From positions 1 through 42,068 of the forward strand of contig NZ_JALUYR010000017.1 of assembly GCF_027012695.1 (NCBI RefSeq): a DNA stretch of 42,068 bases, given 5' to 3'. The notes beneath the pieces are model-generated. The model saw only the letters and a list, made by a program, of their open reading frames with translations, searched no databases and was not told where the DNA came from. Position numbers and translations under genes: made by a program. The stretch comes from Thermococcus sp. GTDB taxonomy: Archaea; Methanobacteriota_B; Thermococci; Thermococcales; Thermococcaceae. The stretch's first letter is position 1. Each line of letters starts with the position of its first letter. This document shows positions 1 to 8,905 of this stretch, piece by piece.

Positions 1-1301
1 AGCGCCCTCGGGAGCTTTACAATGCCTTCCTCCGTCTGGTGGTTCTCGAGGATAGCTACGATAGCCCTCGACGTGGCTATCGCCGTTGAGTTGAGCGTGT
101 GGACGAACTTCGGCTTCTCGTGGGTTTTATCTCTAAAGCGGATGTTCAAGCGCCTCGCCTGCCAGTCGGTGCAGTTGCTCGCTGAAACAACCTCGCGGAA
201 CTTGCCCTGGCCCGCCATCCAGGCCTCGATATCGTACTTTTTAGCTGCTACATAGCCCAGATCGCCGGTGCAGATGTTGACCACCCTGTACGGTATCTCC
301 AAAGCCTGGAATATCTCCTCCGCGTTCCCTATGATTTTCTCGTGCCACTCCCAGCTCTCCTCCGGCCTAGCGTACACGAACTGCTCGACCTTGTGGAACT
401 GGTGAACGCGGAAGATTCCCTTCGTGTCCTTTCCAGCGGTTCCAGCTTCCTTCCGGAAGCAGGGACTAACGCCTACGTAGAGGAGCGGTAAATCCTTTCC
501 GTCAAGGATTTCGTTGGCATGCATTCCAGCCAGCGGGTGTTCAGCCGTCGGGATGAGGTAGAGGTCCTCCCCCTCGATCTTGTAGATCACATCTTCAAAG
601 TCCTCGAAGGTCGTTGCTCCCTCTTCCACGAAGCGCCTGACCATGTAGGGCGGTATAACCGGCGTGAAGCCCTTCTCTATGAGCCTGTCGAGGGTGAAGC
701 GGATTAGAGCTAAATCGAGTATGACGAGCTCATTAAGGAGGTAGTAGAAGCGCGAGCCGCTAACCTTTGCCGCCCTCTCCAGATCGGCGCCCTTCAAAAG
801 CTCGAGCATGTCAGCGTGGAGCCTCGGTCTCCAGCTTAAGACCTCGTACTCCATCTTCCCGAGACTCTGCTCCTTAAAGCTTCCAAGGAAGCCCTCCCAG
901 ACCTTAGCTTTGCCCCAGAACCTTATCGGAACGTTGTCCTCGTCGCTCTCTCCAACGGGGACGCTCTCGTGGGTGATGTTTGGGAGTCTCCAGAGGTAGT
1001 AATCTATCCTTTTTTTCAGTTTCTCGACTTCCTTTTCAAGCTCTTCAATCTGCTTCACTATCTCGTTGCTCCTCGCGAGCAGGTCGTCTATTGGCTCTCC
1101 GGCCTTTTTGCGCCTGCCTATCTGCACAGCGAGCTGGTTGCGCTCCTTTCTCAGGGCGTTTATCTTCCTCAGGTTTTCGCGCCACTTCCTGTCAAGTTCG
1201 AGGATCTCGTCAATCCATTTGACCTTCTCCCTTTCGCCCCTCTTAAGAAGGTCCCTCTTTACCAGCTCCGGGTTTTCGCGGATGAGCTTTATGTCGAGCA
1301 T
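1..1301 (-). CDS. serS: Seryl-tRNA synthetase, 3' end cut by window edge
   Basis: Charges tRNA-Ser with serine in the cytoplasm; class II aminoacyl-tRNA synthetase. The visible 433 codons start at ATG 1299-1301 with MLDIKLIRENPE, the usual start of the N-terminal coiled-coil tRNA-binding arm, and run through the catalytic domain to motif 3 (NSTAIATSRAIVAILENHQ). The segments CTGDLGYVAAKKYDIEAW and SASNCTDWQARR are typical of SerRS. Only the last few tens of codons are outside the window. A TATA-like stretch on the minus strand near 1330-1342 lies just upstream, so it probably has its own promoter although moeA precedes it on the same strand. Identification is secure. Confidence 0.95.
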   Translation of the reverse strand, partial: MLDIKLIRENPELVKRDLLKRGEREKVKWIDEILELDRKWRENLRKINALRKERNQLAVQIGRRKKAGEPIDDLLARSNEIVKQIEELEKEVEKLKKRIDYYLWRLPNITHESVPVGESDEDNVPIRFWGKAKVWEGFLGSFKEQSLGKMEYEVLSWRPRLHADMLELLKGADLERAAKVSGSRFYYLLNELVILDLALIRFTLDRLIEKGFTPVIPPYMVRRFVEEGATTFEDFEDVIYKIEGEDLYLIPTAEHPLAGMHANEILDGKDLPLLYVGVSPCFRKEAGTAGKDTKGIFRVHQFHKVEQFVYARPEESWEWHEKIIGNAEEIFQALEIPYRVVNICTGDLGYVAAKKYDIEAWMAGQGKFREVVSASNCTDWQARRLNIRFRDKTHEKPKFVHTLNSTAIATSRAIVAILENHQTEEGIVKLPRA

Positions 1302-1351
1302 CGCTTCCACCTGGAAAGAGGGGGAAGAGATTCTAAAAAAGGTTTTCTCCG

Positions 1352-2554
1352 TCATCCGAAGAGGGTAACCTCGACCTCTTCCCCGGCCTCGAGTATCTCA
1401 ACATTCTCCGGGACCTCAATGAAGCCGTCGGCATCGACAAAGCTCGTAACGGCCCCGCTTCCCTTGAGTATCGGCACCGCTTTATCGCCCTCTATTCTAA
1501 CCGGGAGGAACTGTCTCCTGCCCTTGACCGAGAAGACCTTGTGGGCGAGCCTCTTCTTAACCTTCCTGACCTCACTCTCCCTTCCTATGAGCCTCCTTAG
1601 AAGCGGCGCAACGAGGAGGGTGAAGTTGGTCAGGCAGCTTGTGGGATAGCCGGGGAGGCCAAAGACGGGCTTCCCATCGATGAGGCCTATTATGGTTGGT
1701 TTGCCCGGCTGTATGGCTATGCCGTGGACCTTCACTTCACCGAGCTCCTCGATGATCGAGCTCGTCAGGTCCCTTATGCCTCCGCTCGCGCCCCCGCTGA
1801 GGATGACGATGTCACAGCACTCAATTCCCTTCTCAACCAGGGTCCTCAGGCTCTCCCGGTCGTCCCTGGCTATTCCCAGAAACACCGCCTCTCCACCGAG
1901 TTCCCGAACCGCGTCGGTTATCGCCCTGCCGTTGATGTCGTAGATCCGGCCCGGCTTGAGCTCCTCCCCGGGGAGAACGAGCTCGTTTCCGGTGCTTATG
2001 ACTGCCACGCGGGGCTTCCTGAACACCTTAACCCTGGAAAGCCCCACGGCCGAGAGAAGGGCCGTTTCCTTGAAGGTCAGCCGGGTTCCGCGTTTGAGAA
2101 TCCCCTTGCCCCGGGGAATGTCGGTTCCGGCCTTCATGACACCAAGGCCTGGATAGGCGGGCTTGTAGATCAGGACCTCGTTTCCCTTCCGGTCAACGTC
2201 CTCGAACTGAACCACCGCGTCGGCGTTCTTTGGAAGGGGCGCACCGGTTGAGACGTAAACTGCCTCGCCCGGGTTGAGCTCGATTTCTGGAGTGTCCCCC
2301 GCGTTTATCTCGCCAACTACCTTTAACCGGATCGGCTCGCTCTCGCTGGCCATGAATGTATCCTCTGATCTGAGGGCGTAGCCATCCACGGTTGCCCTGT
2401 TGAAGGGTGGGACGTCTATGGGAGAAACCGTGTCCTCTGCCAGAACCCTGCCGAGGGCTTCCTCGAGGGAGATCCTCTCCATTTCGGGTTCCAGGGGGAG
2501 TGAGTCCACAACCTCCAGAGCTTTCTCAAGGGGAATAACCTTCAGGAACGCCAT
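1352..2554 (-). CDS. moeA: Molybdopterin molybdenumtransferase MoeA
   Basis: Inserts molybdate or, in Thermococcales, probably tungstate into adenylated molybdopterin, the last common step of cofactor synthesis. The 400-aa product has the MoeA/gephyrin order: an N-terminal linker with VDGYAL, a central segment with STGAPLPKNADAVVQFED, then the MoaB-like domain with ISTGNELV, LSGGASGGIRD and GLPGYPTSCLTNF, and a C-terminal beta domain. The ATG at 2552-2554 follows a GGTGG ribosome binding site and a TATA-like TTTATACG near 2585-2594. Length is normal for the family. A mobB-like gene at 26518-27252 belongs to the same pathway. MoeA paralogues are common in this group, so metal specificity is not assigned. 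Confidence 0.93.
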   Translation of the reverse strand: MAFLKVIPLEKALEVVDSLPLEPEMERISLEEALGRVLAEDTVSPIDVPPFNRATVDGYALRSEDTFMASESEPIRLKVVGEINAGDTPEIELNPGEAVYVSTGAPLPKNADAVVQFEDVDRKGNEVLIYKPAYPGLGVMKAGTDIPRGKGILKRGTRLTFKETALLSAVGLSRVKVFRKPRVAVISTGNELVLPGEELKPGRIYDINGRAITDAVRELGGEAVFLGIARDDRESLRTLVEKGIECCDIVILSGGASGGIRDLTSSIIEELGEVKVHGIAIQPGKPTIIGLIDGKPVFGLPGYPTSCLTNFTLLVAPLLRRLIGRESEVRKVKKRLAHKVFSVKGRRQFLPVRIEGDKAVPILKGSGAVTSFVDADGFIEVPENVEILEAGEEVEVTLFG

Positions 2555-2600
2555 TCAACCACCGGAAGGGGAAAAGCGTTGTCGTATAAATGAATTACGT

Positions 2601-2623
2601 AAGCGGAGGTGTTTACTCCGCTT
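2601..2623. terminator. Perfect 8-bp inverted repeat, possible transcript-end hairpin
   Basis: AAGCGGAG, a 7-nt spacer and CTCCGCTT form a perfect GC-rich hairpin. It lies between moeA and the small acidic gene, 22 nt past that gene's stop codon on the minus strand. No strong T tract follows, so a terminator or 3'-end stabiliser role is inferred from position only. Confidence 0.4.
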
Positions 2624-2644
2624 CGGGGATGCCTGGACGAAGGG

Positions 2645-2797
2645 TTACCACTCCTCGTCTTCATCCCAATCTTCATCCCACTCCTCTTCCCAGTCTTCCT
2701 CCATCTCGTCCTCCCAGTCCTCCTCAAGGAGTTCCTCCTCCGGGAGTTCCTCGTCGAACTCATCGACAACCCTCTTCTTTTTCTCAGGAGGCTGCAT
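2645..2797 (-). CDS. Small, extremely acidic tryptophan-rich protein (50 aa)
   Basis: Fifty-codon ORF starting at ATG 2795-2797. After a short basic segment (KKKR at residues 6-9) the protein is almost entirely Asp, Glu and Trp: 29 of 50 residues are acidic and five are Trp, four of them in the last 15 residues. A TATA box (TTTTATAAG on the minus strand, near 2829-2837) lies about 35 nt upstream of the ATG and a GGGGAT stretch sits just before the start, so it looks like a real transcribed gene. The family is not recognised. Such low-complexity acidic proteins can be nucleic-acid mimics or bind basic proteins, but that is speculation here. Confidence 0.7.
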   Translation of the reverse strand: MQPPEKKKRVVDEFDEELPEEELLEEDWEDEMEEDWEEEWDEDWDEDEEW

Positions 2798-2923
2798 CCC
2801 AATCCCCGCTGATATCTCGCCGCGGAAGCTTATAAAATTTTTCCGATCCTTTTGGAGCCCTCACCGGCCGATTTTGGGAGACTTCAAAAAAGGTTTTTAA
2901 TTGGTGGGCGAGGATTGATGACC

Positions 2924-3685
2924 ATGAGGGTTGCTATCGTAACGGACAATCCGAGGGTATACTATCTCGCCACTAAGGTTCTGCGAGAATACAGGATTCC
3001 CTTCCTCAGTCTGCGCCCCGGGGAGGAGGTTCCCTTTGACGTTGAGGTGGTGCTGACCTCGGAGCCCGAGTGCGGGAGTATAGCCTTTCCCTCCAAGGTT
3101 GCCGTTAGGGATGAGGGATTCATAGATGAGCTGCTCGCAAAACTCTGGGGCAGGGAGAGGTTTAAAAGGGTCTACATAGCCATTGATCCGGGGGAGAGAC
3201 CCGGTCTGAGCGTCGTCGCGGACAATCGCGTTGTGGAGGTGCACCACCTGAAGAGCCCCCGGGACGTTGACGTCGTTGTGGAGCTCCTTGAAAAGTACCC
3301 CGGTGCGAGAATAAAGATCGGCCACGGAGCGAAGCGGCAGCGCGTCATGATGCTTAAAAGCCTGGCGAAAGTTCTTGGGGAGGATTATCCTGTTCTTCTC
3401 GTCAACGAGGCCAGGACCACCCCGAAGGTCGGTGGACTGGATGTCTCGCAGGTTCAGGACATAGTTGCGGCCATAAACATCGGCCTTCGCGAGGGCAGGG
3501 AGGTCAGGATCGGGGAGCTCCTCGGGGTGGGGGAACCCACGAGGAGGGAGATAGAGCACATAAAGAGGAGGAGCAGGGAGATGAGCGGGACGATCACAAT
3601 ATCGTCGAAACTCGCGAGGGAAGTGGCCCTGGGAAACCTCACCCTGGAGGAGGCAATTGAGAGACAGAGGAGGGGTTTGGGATGA
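2924..3685 (+). CDS. Predicted RNase H-like-fold protein of unknown function
   Basis: About 253 aa. The central motif [25 protein letters not shown] resembles the first beta hairpin of the RNase H/RuvC fold (an acidic residue in a DPG turn followed by an antiparallel strand). Further on are a conserved-looking IGHGAKRQR segment and VNEARTTPK followed by [11 protein letters not shown], as in Holliday-junction resolvase-like proteins. The function is not known. ATG 2924 is preferred: a TTTTTAA TATA-like box at 2893-2900 puts the transcript start at about that codon. ATG 2918 is the alternative, and the frame stays open further upstream. The gene overlaps the Cdc48 gene by 4 nt, so the two are co-transcribed and translationally coupled. 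Confidence 0.75.
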   Translation: MRVAIVTDNPRVYYLATKVLREYRIPFLSLRPGEEVPFDVEVVLTSEPECGSIAFPSKVAVRDEGFIDELLAKLWGRERFKRVYIAIDPGERPGLSVVADNRVVEVHHLKSPRDVDVVVELLEKYPGARIKIGHGAKRQRVMMLKSLAKVLGEDYPVLLVNEARTTPKVGGLDVSQVQDIVAAINIGLREGREVRIGELLGVGEPTRREIEHIKRRSREMSGTITISSKLAREVALGNLTLEEAIERQRRGLG

Positions 3686-6192
3686 TCTTCGGTAAGGGAG
3701 ACGAGAGGTATGAGAAAATCAAGCTCCGCGTTGCGGAGGCCCTGAAGAGGGACGTCGGGAGGGGTATCGTTCGCTTTGATCGCAAGTATCAGAAGCAGCT
3801 CGGTGTAGAGCCGGGTGAAATAGTCGAACTCATCGGCGAGCGCTCCACGGCGGCGATAGTCGCCAACCCCCATCCAGACGACCGCGGGATGGACATAATA
3901 AGGATGGACGGCTACACCCGGAGAAACGCCGGCGTGAGCATAGGAGACTACGTAACCGTTGCAAAGGCCGAGGTCCAGGAGGCCAAAAAGGTCGTGCTGG
4001 CCCCTGCCCAGAGGGGTGTCTTCATCCAGATCCCGGGGGACATGGTTAAGAGGAACCTCCTCGGAAGACCTGTGGTCAAGGGCGACCTCGTCGTCGCGAG
4101 CAACAGGAGCGAGAGTTACTACGGCGGTTCCCCCTTCGACGAGCTTCTGAGGGGACTCTTCGAGGCCATGCCCCTCGGCTTCGGCGAGCTCAAGTTCGTG
4201 GTGGTCAACACCGTTCCCAAGGGGATAGTTCAGATAACCTACAACACCGAGGTGGAGGTTCTCCCTCAGGCGGTCGAGGTGCGCGAGGAGGCCATCCCGG
4301 AGGTAACCTACGAGGACATAGGTGGTCTGAGCGACGCGATACAGAAGATCCGCGAGATGGTCGAGCTCCCGCTCAAGCACCCGGAACTCTTCGAGCGCCT
4401 TGGAATCGAGCCGCCGAAGGGAGTCCTGCTCTACGGTCCGCCGGGAACGGGTAAGACGCTCCTTGCCAAGGCCGTTGCCAACGAGGCGAATGCGCACTTC
4501 ATAGCGATAAACGGACCGGAGATAATGAGCAAGTTCTATGGAGAGAGCGAGGAAAGGCTGAGGGAGATATTCAAAGAAGCAGAAGAGAATGCTCCTGCGA
4601 TAATCTTCATCGACGAGATTGATGCGATAGCTCCGAAGAGGGAGGAAGTGGTTGGAGAGGTCGAGAAGCGCGTTGTGAGCCAGCTGCTCACCCTCATGGA
4701 CGGTCTCAAGAACCGCGGAAAGGTCATCGTCATAGGAGCTACCAACAGACCCGATGCAATCGACCCAGCTTTGAGACGGCCCGGACGCTTCGACAGGGAG
4801 ATCGAAGTGGGCGTTCCGGACAAGCAGGGCAGGAAGGAGATACTCCAGATCCACACAAGGGGAATGCCCCTTGAACCGGATTACGAGAAGGAGACCGTTC
4901 TTCGGGTGCTGGATGAACTGGCCGGGCGGGGATCCCTCGACACGAAAAAGATCAAGAGGCTCCGGGAGAGAGTGGCGAAGGCGAAGAACGGGGGAGAGGT
5001 TAAGGAGGTCCTCAAGGGAGAGGGAGACATTTACGCGGAGGTCAGGCTCAGGCTGATAGATTCGATGCTCGATGAGATCGCGGAGAGAACCCACGGCTTC
5101 GTCGGTGCCGATCTGGCCGCGCTCGCGAGAGAGGCCGCCATGGTAGTTTTGAGGAGACTCATCAACGAGGGCAAGATAAGTCCAGATCAGGAGAGAATTC
5201 CACCGGAGGTTCTCCAGGAGCTCCGCGTGAGGAAGAACGACTTCTACGAGGCGCTGAAGATGGTCGAACCCTCGGCCCTCAGGGAAGTACTCATCGAGAT
5301 CCCGAACGTCCGCTGGGAGGACATAGGCGGACTTGAGGATGTGAAGCAGGAACTCCGAGAAGCCGTCGAATGGCCACTCAAGTACCCCGAGGCGTTCCAG
5401 GGACTCGGCATAACGCCGCCGAAGGGCATACTCCTCTATGGTCCGCCGGGAACGGGTAAGACTCTGCTGGCTAAAGCGGTAGCGAACGAGAGTCAGGCTA
5501 ACTTCATAGCCATTAAGGGTCCGGAAGTGCTGAGCAAGTGGGTCGGTGAAACCGAGAAGAACATCCGCGAGATCTTCAGGAAGGCCAGACAGGCGGCTCC
5601 GACGATAATCTTCATCGACGAAATTGACGCCATCGCTCCTCGCAGGGGAACCGACGTCAACCGCGTTACCGACAGGCTCATCAACCAGCTCCTGACGGAG
5701 ATGGATGGAATCCAGGAGAACAGCGGTGTGGTCGTCATTGGAGCAACCAACAGGCCGGATATCATTGATCCGGCTCTGCTGAGGCCGGGAAGGTTTGACA
5801 GGCTGATACTGGTTCCTGCTCCGGACGAGAAGGCCAGACTGGAGATATTCAGGGTTCACACGAGGCGCGTTCCCCTCGCCGAGGACGTGGATCTCGAGGA
5901 GCTCGCCAGGAGGACCGAGGGATACACCGGTGCCGATATCGAGGCCCTCGTGAGGGAAGCGGCTCTGACGGCGATGCGCAGGATAATGGCTGAGCTTCCT
6001 GCGGAGGTAGTGGAAAGGGAAGATGAGGAATTCCTTGAGCGGCTGAAGGTCTCAAGGAGGGACTTCGAAGCTGCCCTCCAGAAGGTGCGCCCGAGCATAA
6101 CCCCCTACATGCTCGAGTACTATCGTAACTTCGAGGAGAACAGGAAGCGCGGGAAGGATAAGACGGGCGGACCGGACTATTACACCTTCTGA
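3682..6192 (+). CDS. Cdc48/VCP-type AAA+ ATPase, paralogue 1
   Basis: Unfoldase of 836 aa. An N-terminal double-psi barrel/N-domain spans residues 1 to about 185, followed by two AAA modules: D1 with Walker A GPPGTGKT at 252-259 and Walker B IIFIDEID around 307-314, and D2 with Walker A at 587-594 and Walker B around 644-649. Both carry the arginine-finger segments ([18 protein letters not shown]). The C-terminus ends in DYYTF, reminiscent of but not exactly the HbYX proteasome-docking tail. It is longer than paralogue 2 (796 aa) at both ends and has a different D1-D2 linker sequence. Its ATG overlaps the upstream gene's TGA. Bases 5239-5933 appear identical to the second copy, indicating gene conversion. 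Confidence 0.95.
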   Translation: MIFGKGDERYEKIKLRVAEALKRDVGRGIVRFDRKYQKQLGVEPGEIVELIGERSTAAIVANPHPDDRGMDIIRMDGYTRRNAGVSIGDYVTVAKAEVQEAKKVVLAPAQRGVFIQIPGDMVKRNLLGRPVVKGDLVVASNRSESYYGGSPFDELLRGLFEAMPLGFGELKFVVVNTVPKGIVQITYNTEVEVLPQAVEVREEAIPEVTYEDIGGLSDAIQKIREMVELPLKHPELFERLGIEPPKGVLLYGPPGTGKTLLAKAVANEANAHFIAINGPEIMSKFYGESEERLREIFKEAEENAPAIIFIDEIDAIAPKREEVVGEVEKRVVSQLLTLMDGLKNRGKVIVIGATNRPDAIDPALRRPGRFDREIEVGVPDKQGRKEILQIHTRGMPLEPDYEKETVLRVLDELAGRGSLDTKKIKRLRERVAKAKNGGEVKEVLKGEGDIYAEVRLRLIDSMLDEIAERTHGFVGADLAALAREAAMVVLRRLINEGKISPDQERIPPEVLQELRVRKNDFYEALKMVEPSALREVLIEIPNVRWEDIGGLEDVKQELREAVEWPLKYPEAFQGLGITPPKGILLYGPPGTGKTLLAKAVANESQANFIAIKGPEVLSKWVGETEKNIREIFRKARQAAPTIIFIDEIDAIAPRRGTDVNRVTDRLINQLLTEMDGIQENSGVVVIGATNRPDIIDPALLRPGRFDRLILVPAPDEKARLEIFRVHTRRVPLAEDVDLEELARRTEGYTGADIEALVREAALTAMRRIMAELPAEVVEREDEEFLERLKVSRRDFEAALQKVRPSITPYMLEYYRNFEENRKRGKDKTGGPDYYTF
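5239..5933 (+). repeat. 695-bp direct repeat, copy 1 (Cdc48 D2 domain)
   Basis: Line-by-line comparison shows no difference from 24648-25342. The block covers codons about 520 to 751 of this gene, i.e. the whole second ATPase domain. The flanks diverge immediately on both sides (AAC GAC versus AAG GAC upstream; GGTGCC versus GGTGCG downstream). Both copies are in the same orientation, 19,409 bp apart. Confidence 0.95.
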
Positions 6193-6196
6193 TCCC

Positions 6197-6208
6197 TTCT
6201 TTTCTTTT
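6197..6208 (+). terminator. Pyrimidine/T-rich stretch after cdc48 copy 1
   Basis: The run CTTCTTTTCTTT begins a few nucleotides past the stop codon. T-rich stretches without a hairpin act as intrinsic terminators in Thermococcales. It is followed at once by the TATA box of the next gene. Confidence 0.4.
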
Positions 6209-6269
6209 GGAAAAGGTTTTATACGTTGGCGTCCAAACGCCTACACGACTGAACCGAGGGGTGGCTAAG

Positions 6270-6590
6270 ATGGTCAGGATAATGGCTTCCAAGCTTAGGG
6301 ACGTGGAGCTGATAACCGACACGGGAATAAGGCTGGGCTGGGTCTACGACCTCAGTTTCGATGAGGAAACCGGGGACATTCTCGTTATCGTGGCCGAACC
6401 CGACGAGGACATAGACACGAGCGAGTTCGTGACGGACCACGAGGGCCTTCTCCTGATACCGGTCAGTGCCGTGAAGAGCGTTGGAGAGGTAATAATCATA
6501 GACTCCACAAAGCTCGCGGTCAAATCCAAGCTGAGGAAACCCGTTGTCAGGCAGAAGGATGAGAAATCCCCCCTCGAAGGGGAACTCTAG
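6270..6590 (+). CDS. PRC-barrel domain protein
   Basis: Small protein of 106 aa starting MVRIMASKLRDVELIT. The pattern LITDTGIRLGWVYDLSFDEETGDILVIVAEP is typical of the PRC barrel, a small beta domain found in RimM and photosynthetic reaction centre H subunits and common as a stand-alone archaeal protein of unknown role. A TATA box (GGTTTTATAC, 6214-6223) and a GAGGGGTGG ribosome binding site (6256-6264) choose ATG 6270 over the longer open frame from 6207 and over ATG 6282. The 3' end overlaps by 4 nt with the convergent phosphoesterase gene. Confidence 0.85.
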   Translation: MVRIMASKLRDVELITDTGIRLGWVYDLSFDEETGDILVIVAEPDEDIDTSEFVTDHEGLLLIPVSAVKSVGEVIIIDSTKLAVKSKLRKPVVRQKDEKSPLEGEL

Positions 6591-7294
6591 CGTCCATCGT
6601 AAAGCCTTTCCGCCAGGAACCCTGGAAGACCCGCCTCGATTATCTTCCTCGCACTTTCTTCCACGTTGTATTCAACGCGGTGGAACTCAACGTTGTCCGG
6701 CAGCTCCTTCCCGGTGTCCATAACCGCGTATGCCGCCCTCCAGTCGCCGTCCCGGGGCTGGCCGACGCTTCCGGGGTTTATTATCCGCCTCCCGTCAAAG
6801 ATCTTGAGCATCGGGATGTGGGTGTGTCCCACTAACAGGTCGTCCTGTTTTACGTAGCTCAGGACGGCCCTGAATTCGCTATCCGGAAGCCATGGGAAGA
6901 GGTACTCGTCGAGTGGTGCCCTAGGCGATCCGTGGATGAGGAGATAGCTCCGGCCGGTGTCGTCGGTGAAGAGTCCCCTCACGGGGAGCCTCCTGAGGAA
7001 CTCAAGGTTCTCGATGCTCATAACCCGCTGATGCCACCTCACTGCCTCCCGGGCGTAGGGATTGAAGGCCCAATCGGCGCCGAAGGCTATCGCGTTGTCG
7101 TGGTTCCCCCTAATGCAGAGGAAGGTCCGCTTCTCCATCTCCTTCCTCACGAACTCAACGACCTCGTTTGGAGAAGCTCCGTAACCGACCAGATCACCCA
7201 TGCACAGGATGACGTCTGCTCCCCGGATTTCCCTCCACACCGCCCGGAGGGCTTCCCAGTTGGAGTGAACGTCACTGATGAGCGCCACCCTCAT
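6587..7294 (-). CDS. Calcineurin-like metallophosphoesterase (YfcE/MJ0936-like)
   Basis: 235 aa with all metallophosphoesterase blocks: SDVHSNWEAL at residues 7-16, CMGDLVGYG, RGNHDNA, LIHGSPR and GHTHIPM, followed by INPGSVGQPRDGDWRAAYAVMD, as in the YfcE/MJ0936 phosphodiesterase group. It probably hydrolyses a phosphodiester or phosphomonoester with two metal ions; the substrate is unknown. A TATA box CCCTTTAAA at about 7325-7335 (minus strand) and GGTGATGAC before ATG 7294 support the start. It lies downstream of the large membrane protein gene on the same strand but with its own promoter. Confidence 0.9.
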   Translation of the reverse strand: MRVALISDVHSNWEALRAVWREIRGADVILCMGDLVGYGASPNEVVEFVRKEMEKRTFLCIRGNHDNAIAFGADWAFNPYAREAVRWHQRVMSIENLEFLRRLPVRGLFTDDTGRSYLLIHGSPRAPLDEYLFPWLPDSEFRAVLSYVKQDDLLVGHTHIPMLKIFDGRRIINPGSVGQPRDGDWRAAYAVMDTGKELPDNVEFHRVEYNVEESARKIIEAGLPGFLAERLYDGR

Positions 7295-7339
7295 GTCATC
7301 ACCCCGGGATGTTGGTGGGGCATGTTTAAAGGGTTGCCC

Positions 7340-8863
7340 CTATTCGTCCCTGGGGGACATCGAGAACAGGAGGAAGAGCAGCCCGATGATGCCCCCCAAT
7401 CCAACCGATGAAACGAGAATCGTCTTGATGAAGGCATTCCCTATGAACTCGTAGACGAGGAAAACGTAGCCGATGAGCAGAATGACTAGCTGGAACGCAT
7501 CGGGAGTTCTTATCGGGAAGTCCCAGAACAGGGAGACCTGCCTCTTCATTCCGTCGAGATACCTTCCCACGATGGCGTTCCGCACTCCAACGGCCACCAC
7601 CAGCGTTTGAAGGTTCCCCCACTTCTCGCGCTCCTTGGGGGCGAGTCCGATTATCCCGTCCAGCAGTTTAACGTCTTCGCGGCTCAGATCGAAGGCTATC
7701 CTCTCGATTCCGTCGTTGAAGCGGTAGGTGATGTCCCCCGTGAACTTGAACATCAGGTAGAGCGACATTGCGAGGATCATCCCCACGATGCCCACCAGTA
7801 TTGTCGAGAGGACTAGACCGTCGAGGGAGTGGAGGTTCATCTCGAGGACGAGGTCCCTCAGGTAGCCGAGCCTCAGCTGGAATACCATGCCCTCAAGCAG
7901 GTGGAGGGGGGATCCGATGTTCCCCAGGTCGGGGCGGTTCTGGGAAACTTTGTAACCGATGTAGAGGACGAGAGCAAGGGATACGAAAATCACCCTCTTG
8001 ACGACCGAGAATATCACGGTGAACACCCACAGGAAAGTGGCCTTCAGGTTGGAGAAGTTTCGCGCTATGTCCTCCAGTGCCTCGGACGTTCTCAACGAAA
8101 GGGGATCGCTGATGTCCTTCCTCAGGTGATCGTAAAACTTTCTGGCTCCGTCCTCGCTGAAGTAGATGTAGAGGGTTGCCGTTGCCAGCAGGAACTTCAG
8201 GAAACTTATGGTGAAGGAGATGGCAAAGGCGTAGACGACCATGGTAACGACATCGTAGGTAAACGCCGCCCCGAATACCAGTCTGCTTCCGTGGTACACG
8301 CTCCGCCAGTAGGCGAGCTCGTCTCCCCCATAGACCAGGTACAGGTTCAGGAGTCTCTGAATGATGTAGACGAGGACCACGAAGGTTATCACCACGAGGT
8401 TGTGAAGCCTCCCGTTCGAGGAAGTAACGAGTCGGGCCGAGTTTTTGGCCAGGGGCGAAATCCTCCCGAGCTCTTCCATTGGGATTTTGAAGTGGAAGTC
8501 GCGTCCCCTGGGAAATTCGAAGTGTGATGTGCCGTCCCCCCTTCCCGTCGTGCAAACCGCCTCGACGATCCGTTCCCTAACGTAGCTGGGCGAAAATACG
8601 AAGACCGACATCATCAGGAGGAGAAGGTGAGCTACCAGTGGGCTGATCTCCCCGATAAGATGGTAGAGGGCCAGATCGAGGAGAATGACGAACCCGATGG
8701 TCAGCCCCCAGAGTCGTGCAGGAAAGCCACGGGCGTAGATGCTGACGAAGGGAGCATCCGGAAGCCCACCGAACCGACCACCGGTTAAAATATATGTTAA
8801 CCAGAGGGTGAGCACCAGAAGGGTCAGGGATAGCTCAACCGAGGCTATAGGGCCGGGCGCCAT
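7340..8863 (-). CDS. Polytopic membrane protein of unknown function
   Basis: About 507 aa, with roughly nine or ten hydrophobic segments spread over the whole length, including LTLLVLTLWLTYIL at the N-terminus and LVSSVGLGGIIGLLFLLF close to the C-terminus. Soluble stretches lie between them, for example around SRLVTSSNGRLHN and the segment SREDVKLLDGIIGLAPKEREK before the last pair of helices. I recognise no family. The frame is open from a TTG at 8881, but ATG 8863 is preferred: a CTTTTAATC TATA-like box at about 8884-8892 places the transcript start near that ATG, which would make it leaderless. The gene ends just before the promoter of the phosphoesterase gene. Confidence 0.75.
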   Translation of the reverse strand: MAPGPIASVELSLTLLVLTLWLTYILTGGRFGGLPDAPFVSIYARGFPARLWGLTIGFVILLDLALYHLIGEISPLVAHLLLLMMSVFVFSPSYVRERIVEAVCTTGRGDGTSHFEFPRGRDFHFKIPMEELGRISPLAKNSARLVTSSNGRLHNLVVITFVVLVYIIQRLLNLYLVYGGDELAYWRSVYHGSRLVFGAAFTYDVVTMVVYAFAISFTISFLKFLLATATLYIYFSEDGARKFYDHLRKDISDPLSLRTSEALEDIARNFSNLKATFLWVFTVIFSVVKRVIFVSLALVLYIGYKVSQNRPDLGNIGSPLHLLEGMVFQLRLGYLRDLVLEMNLHSLDGLVLSTILVGIVGMILAMSLYLMFKFTGDITYRFNDGIERIAFDLSREDVKLLDGIIGLAPKEREKWGNLQTLVVAVGVRNAIVGRYLDGMKRQVSLFWDFPIRTPDAFQLVILLIGYVFLVYEFIGNAFIKTILVSSVGLGGIIGLLFLLFSMSPRDE

Positions 8864-8905
8864 AACCCCTGTAGGGTTCAAAAGATTAAAAGGTTATCGC
8901 GGGGA

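Noticed and set aside
969..1649. 226-codon plus-strand frame over the serS and moeA ends
   Set aside because: It spans the junction of two convincingly coded minus-strand genes and has no start signals.
2641..2750. Imperfect short repeats (CTTCATCCCA-like) as a CRISPR or minisatellite
   Set aside because: Units are irregular and have no spacers; they follow from codons for Glu, Asp and Trp.
2542..2900. Ser-rich and Pro-rich frames across the small acidic gene
   Set aside because: These are other-frame readings of the repetitive DNA that encodes the Asp/Glu/Trp run; the acidic frame alone has promoter, ribosome site and start in register.
3454..5859. 801-codon open frame on the minus strand opposite cdc48 copy 1
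   Set aside because: It is the antisense of a clear AAA+ ATPase in GC-rich DNA and has no family features. A sister frame at 23130-25268 exists only because the two cdc48 genes share sequence.
7829..8527. 232-codon plus-strand frame opposite the large membrane protein
   Set aside because: Composition is low-complexity acidic and mirrors antisense codon bias; the minus-strand frame has membrane helices, a promoter and a start.
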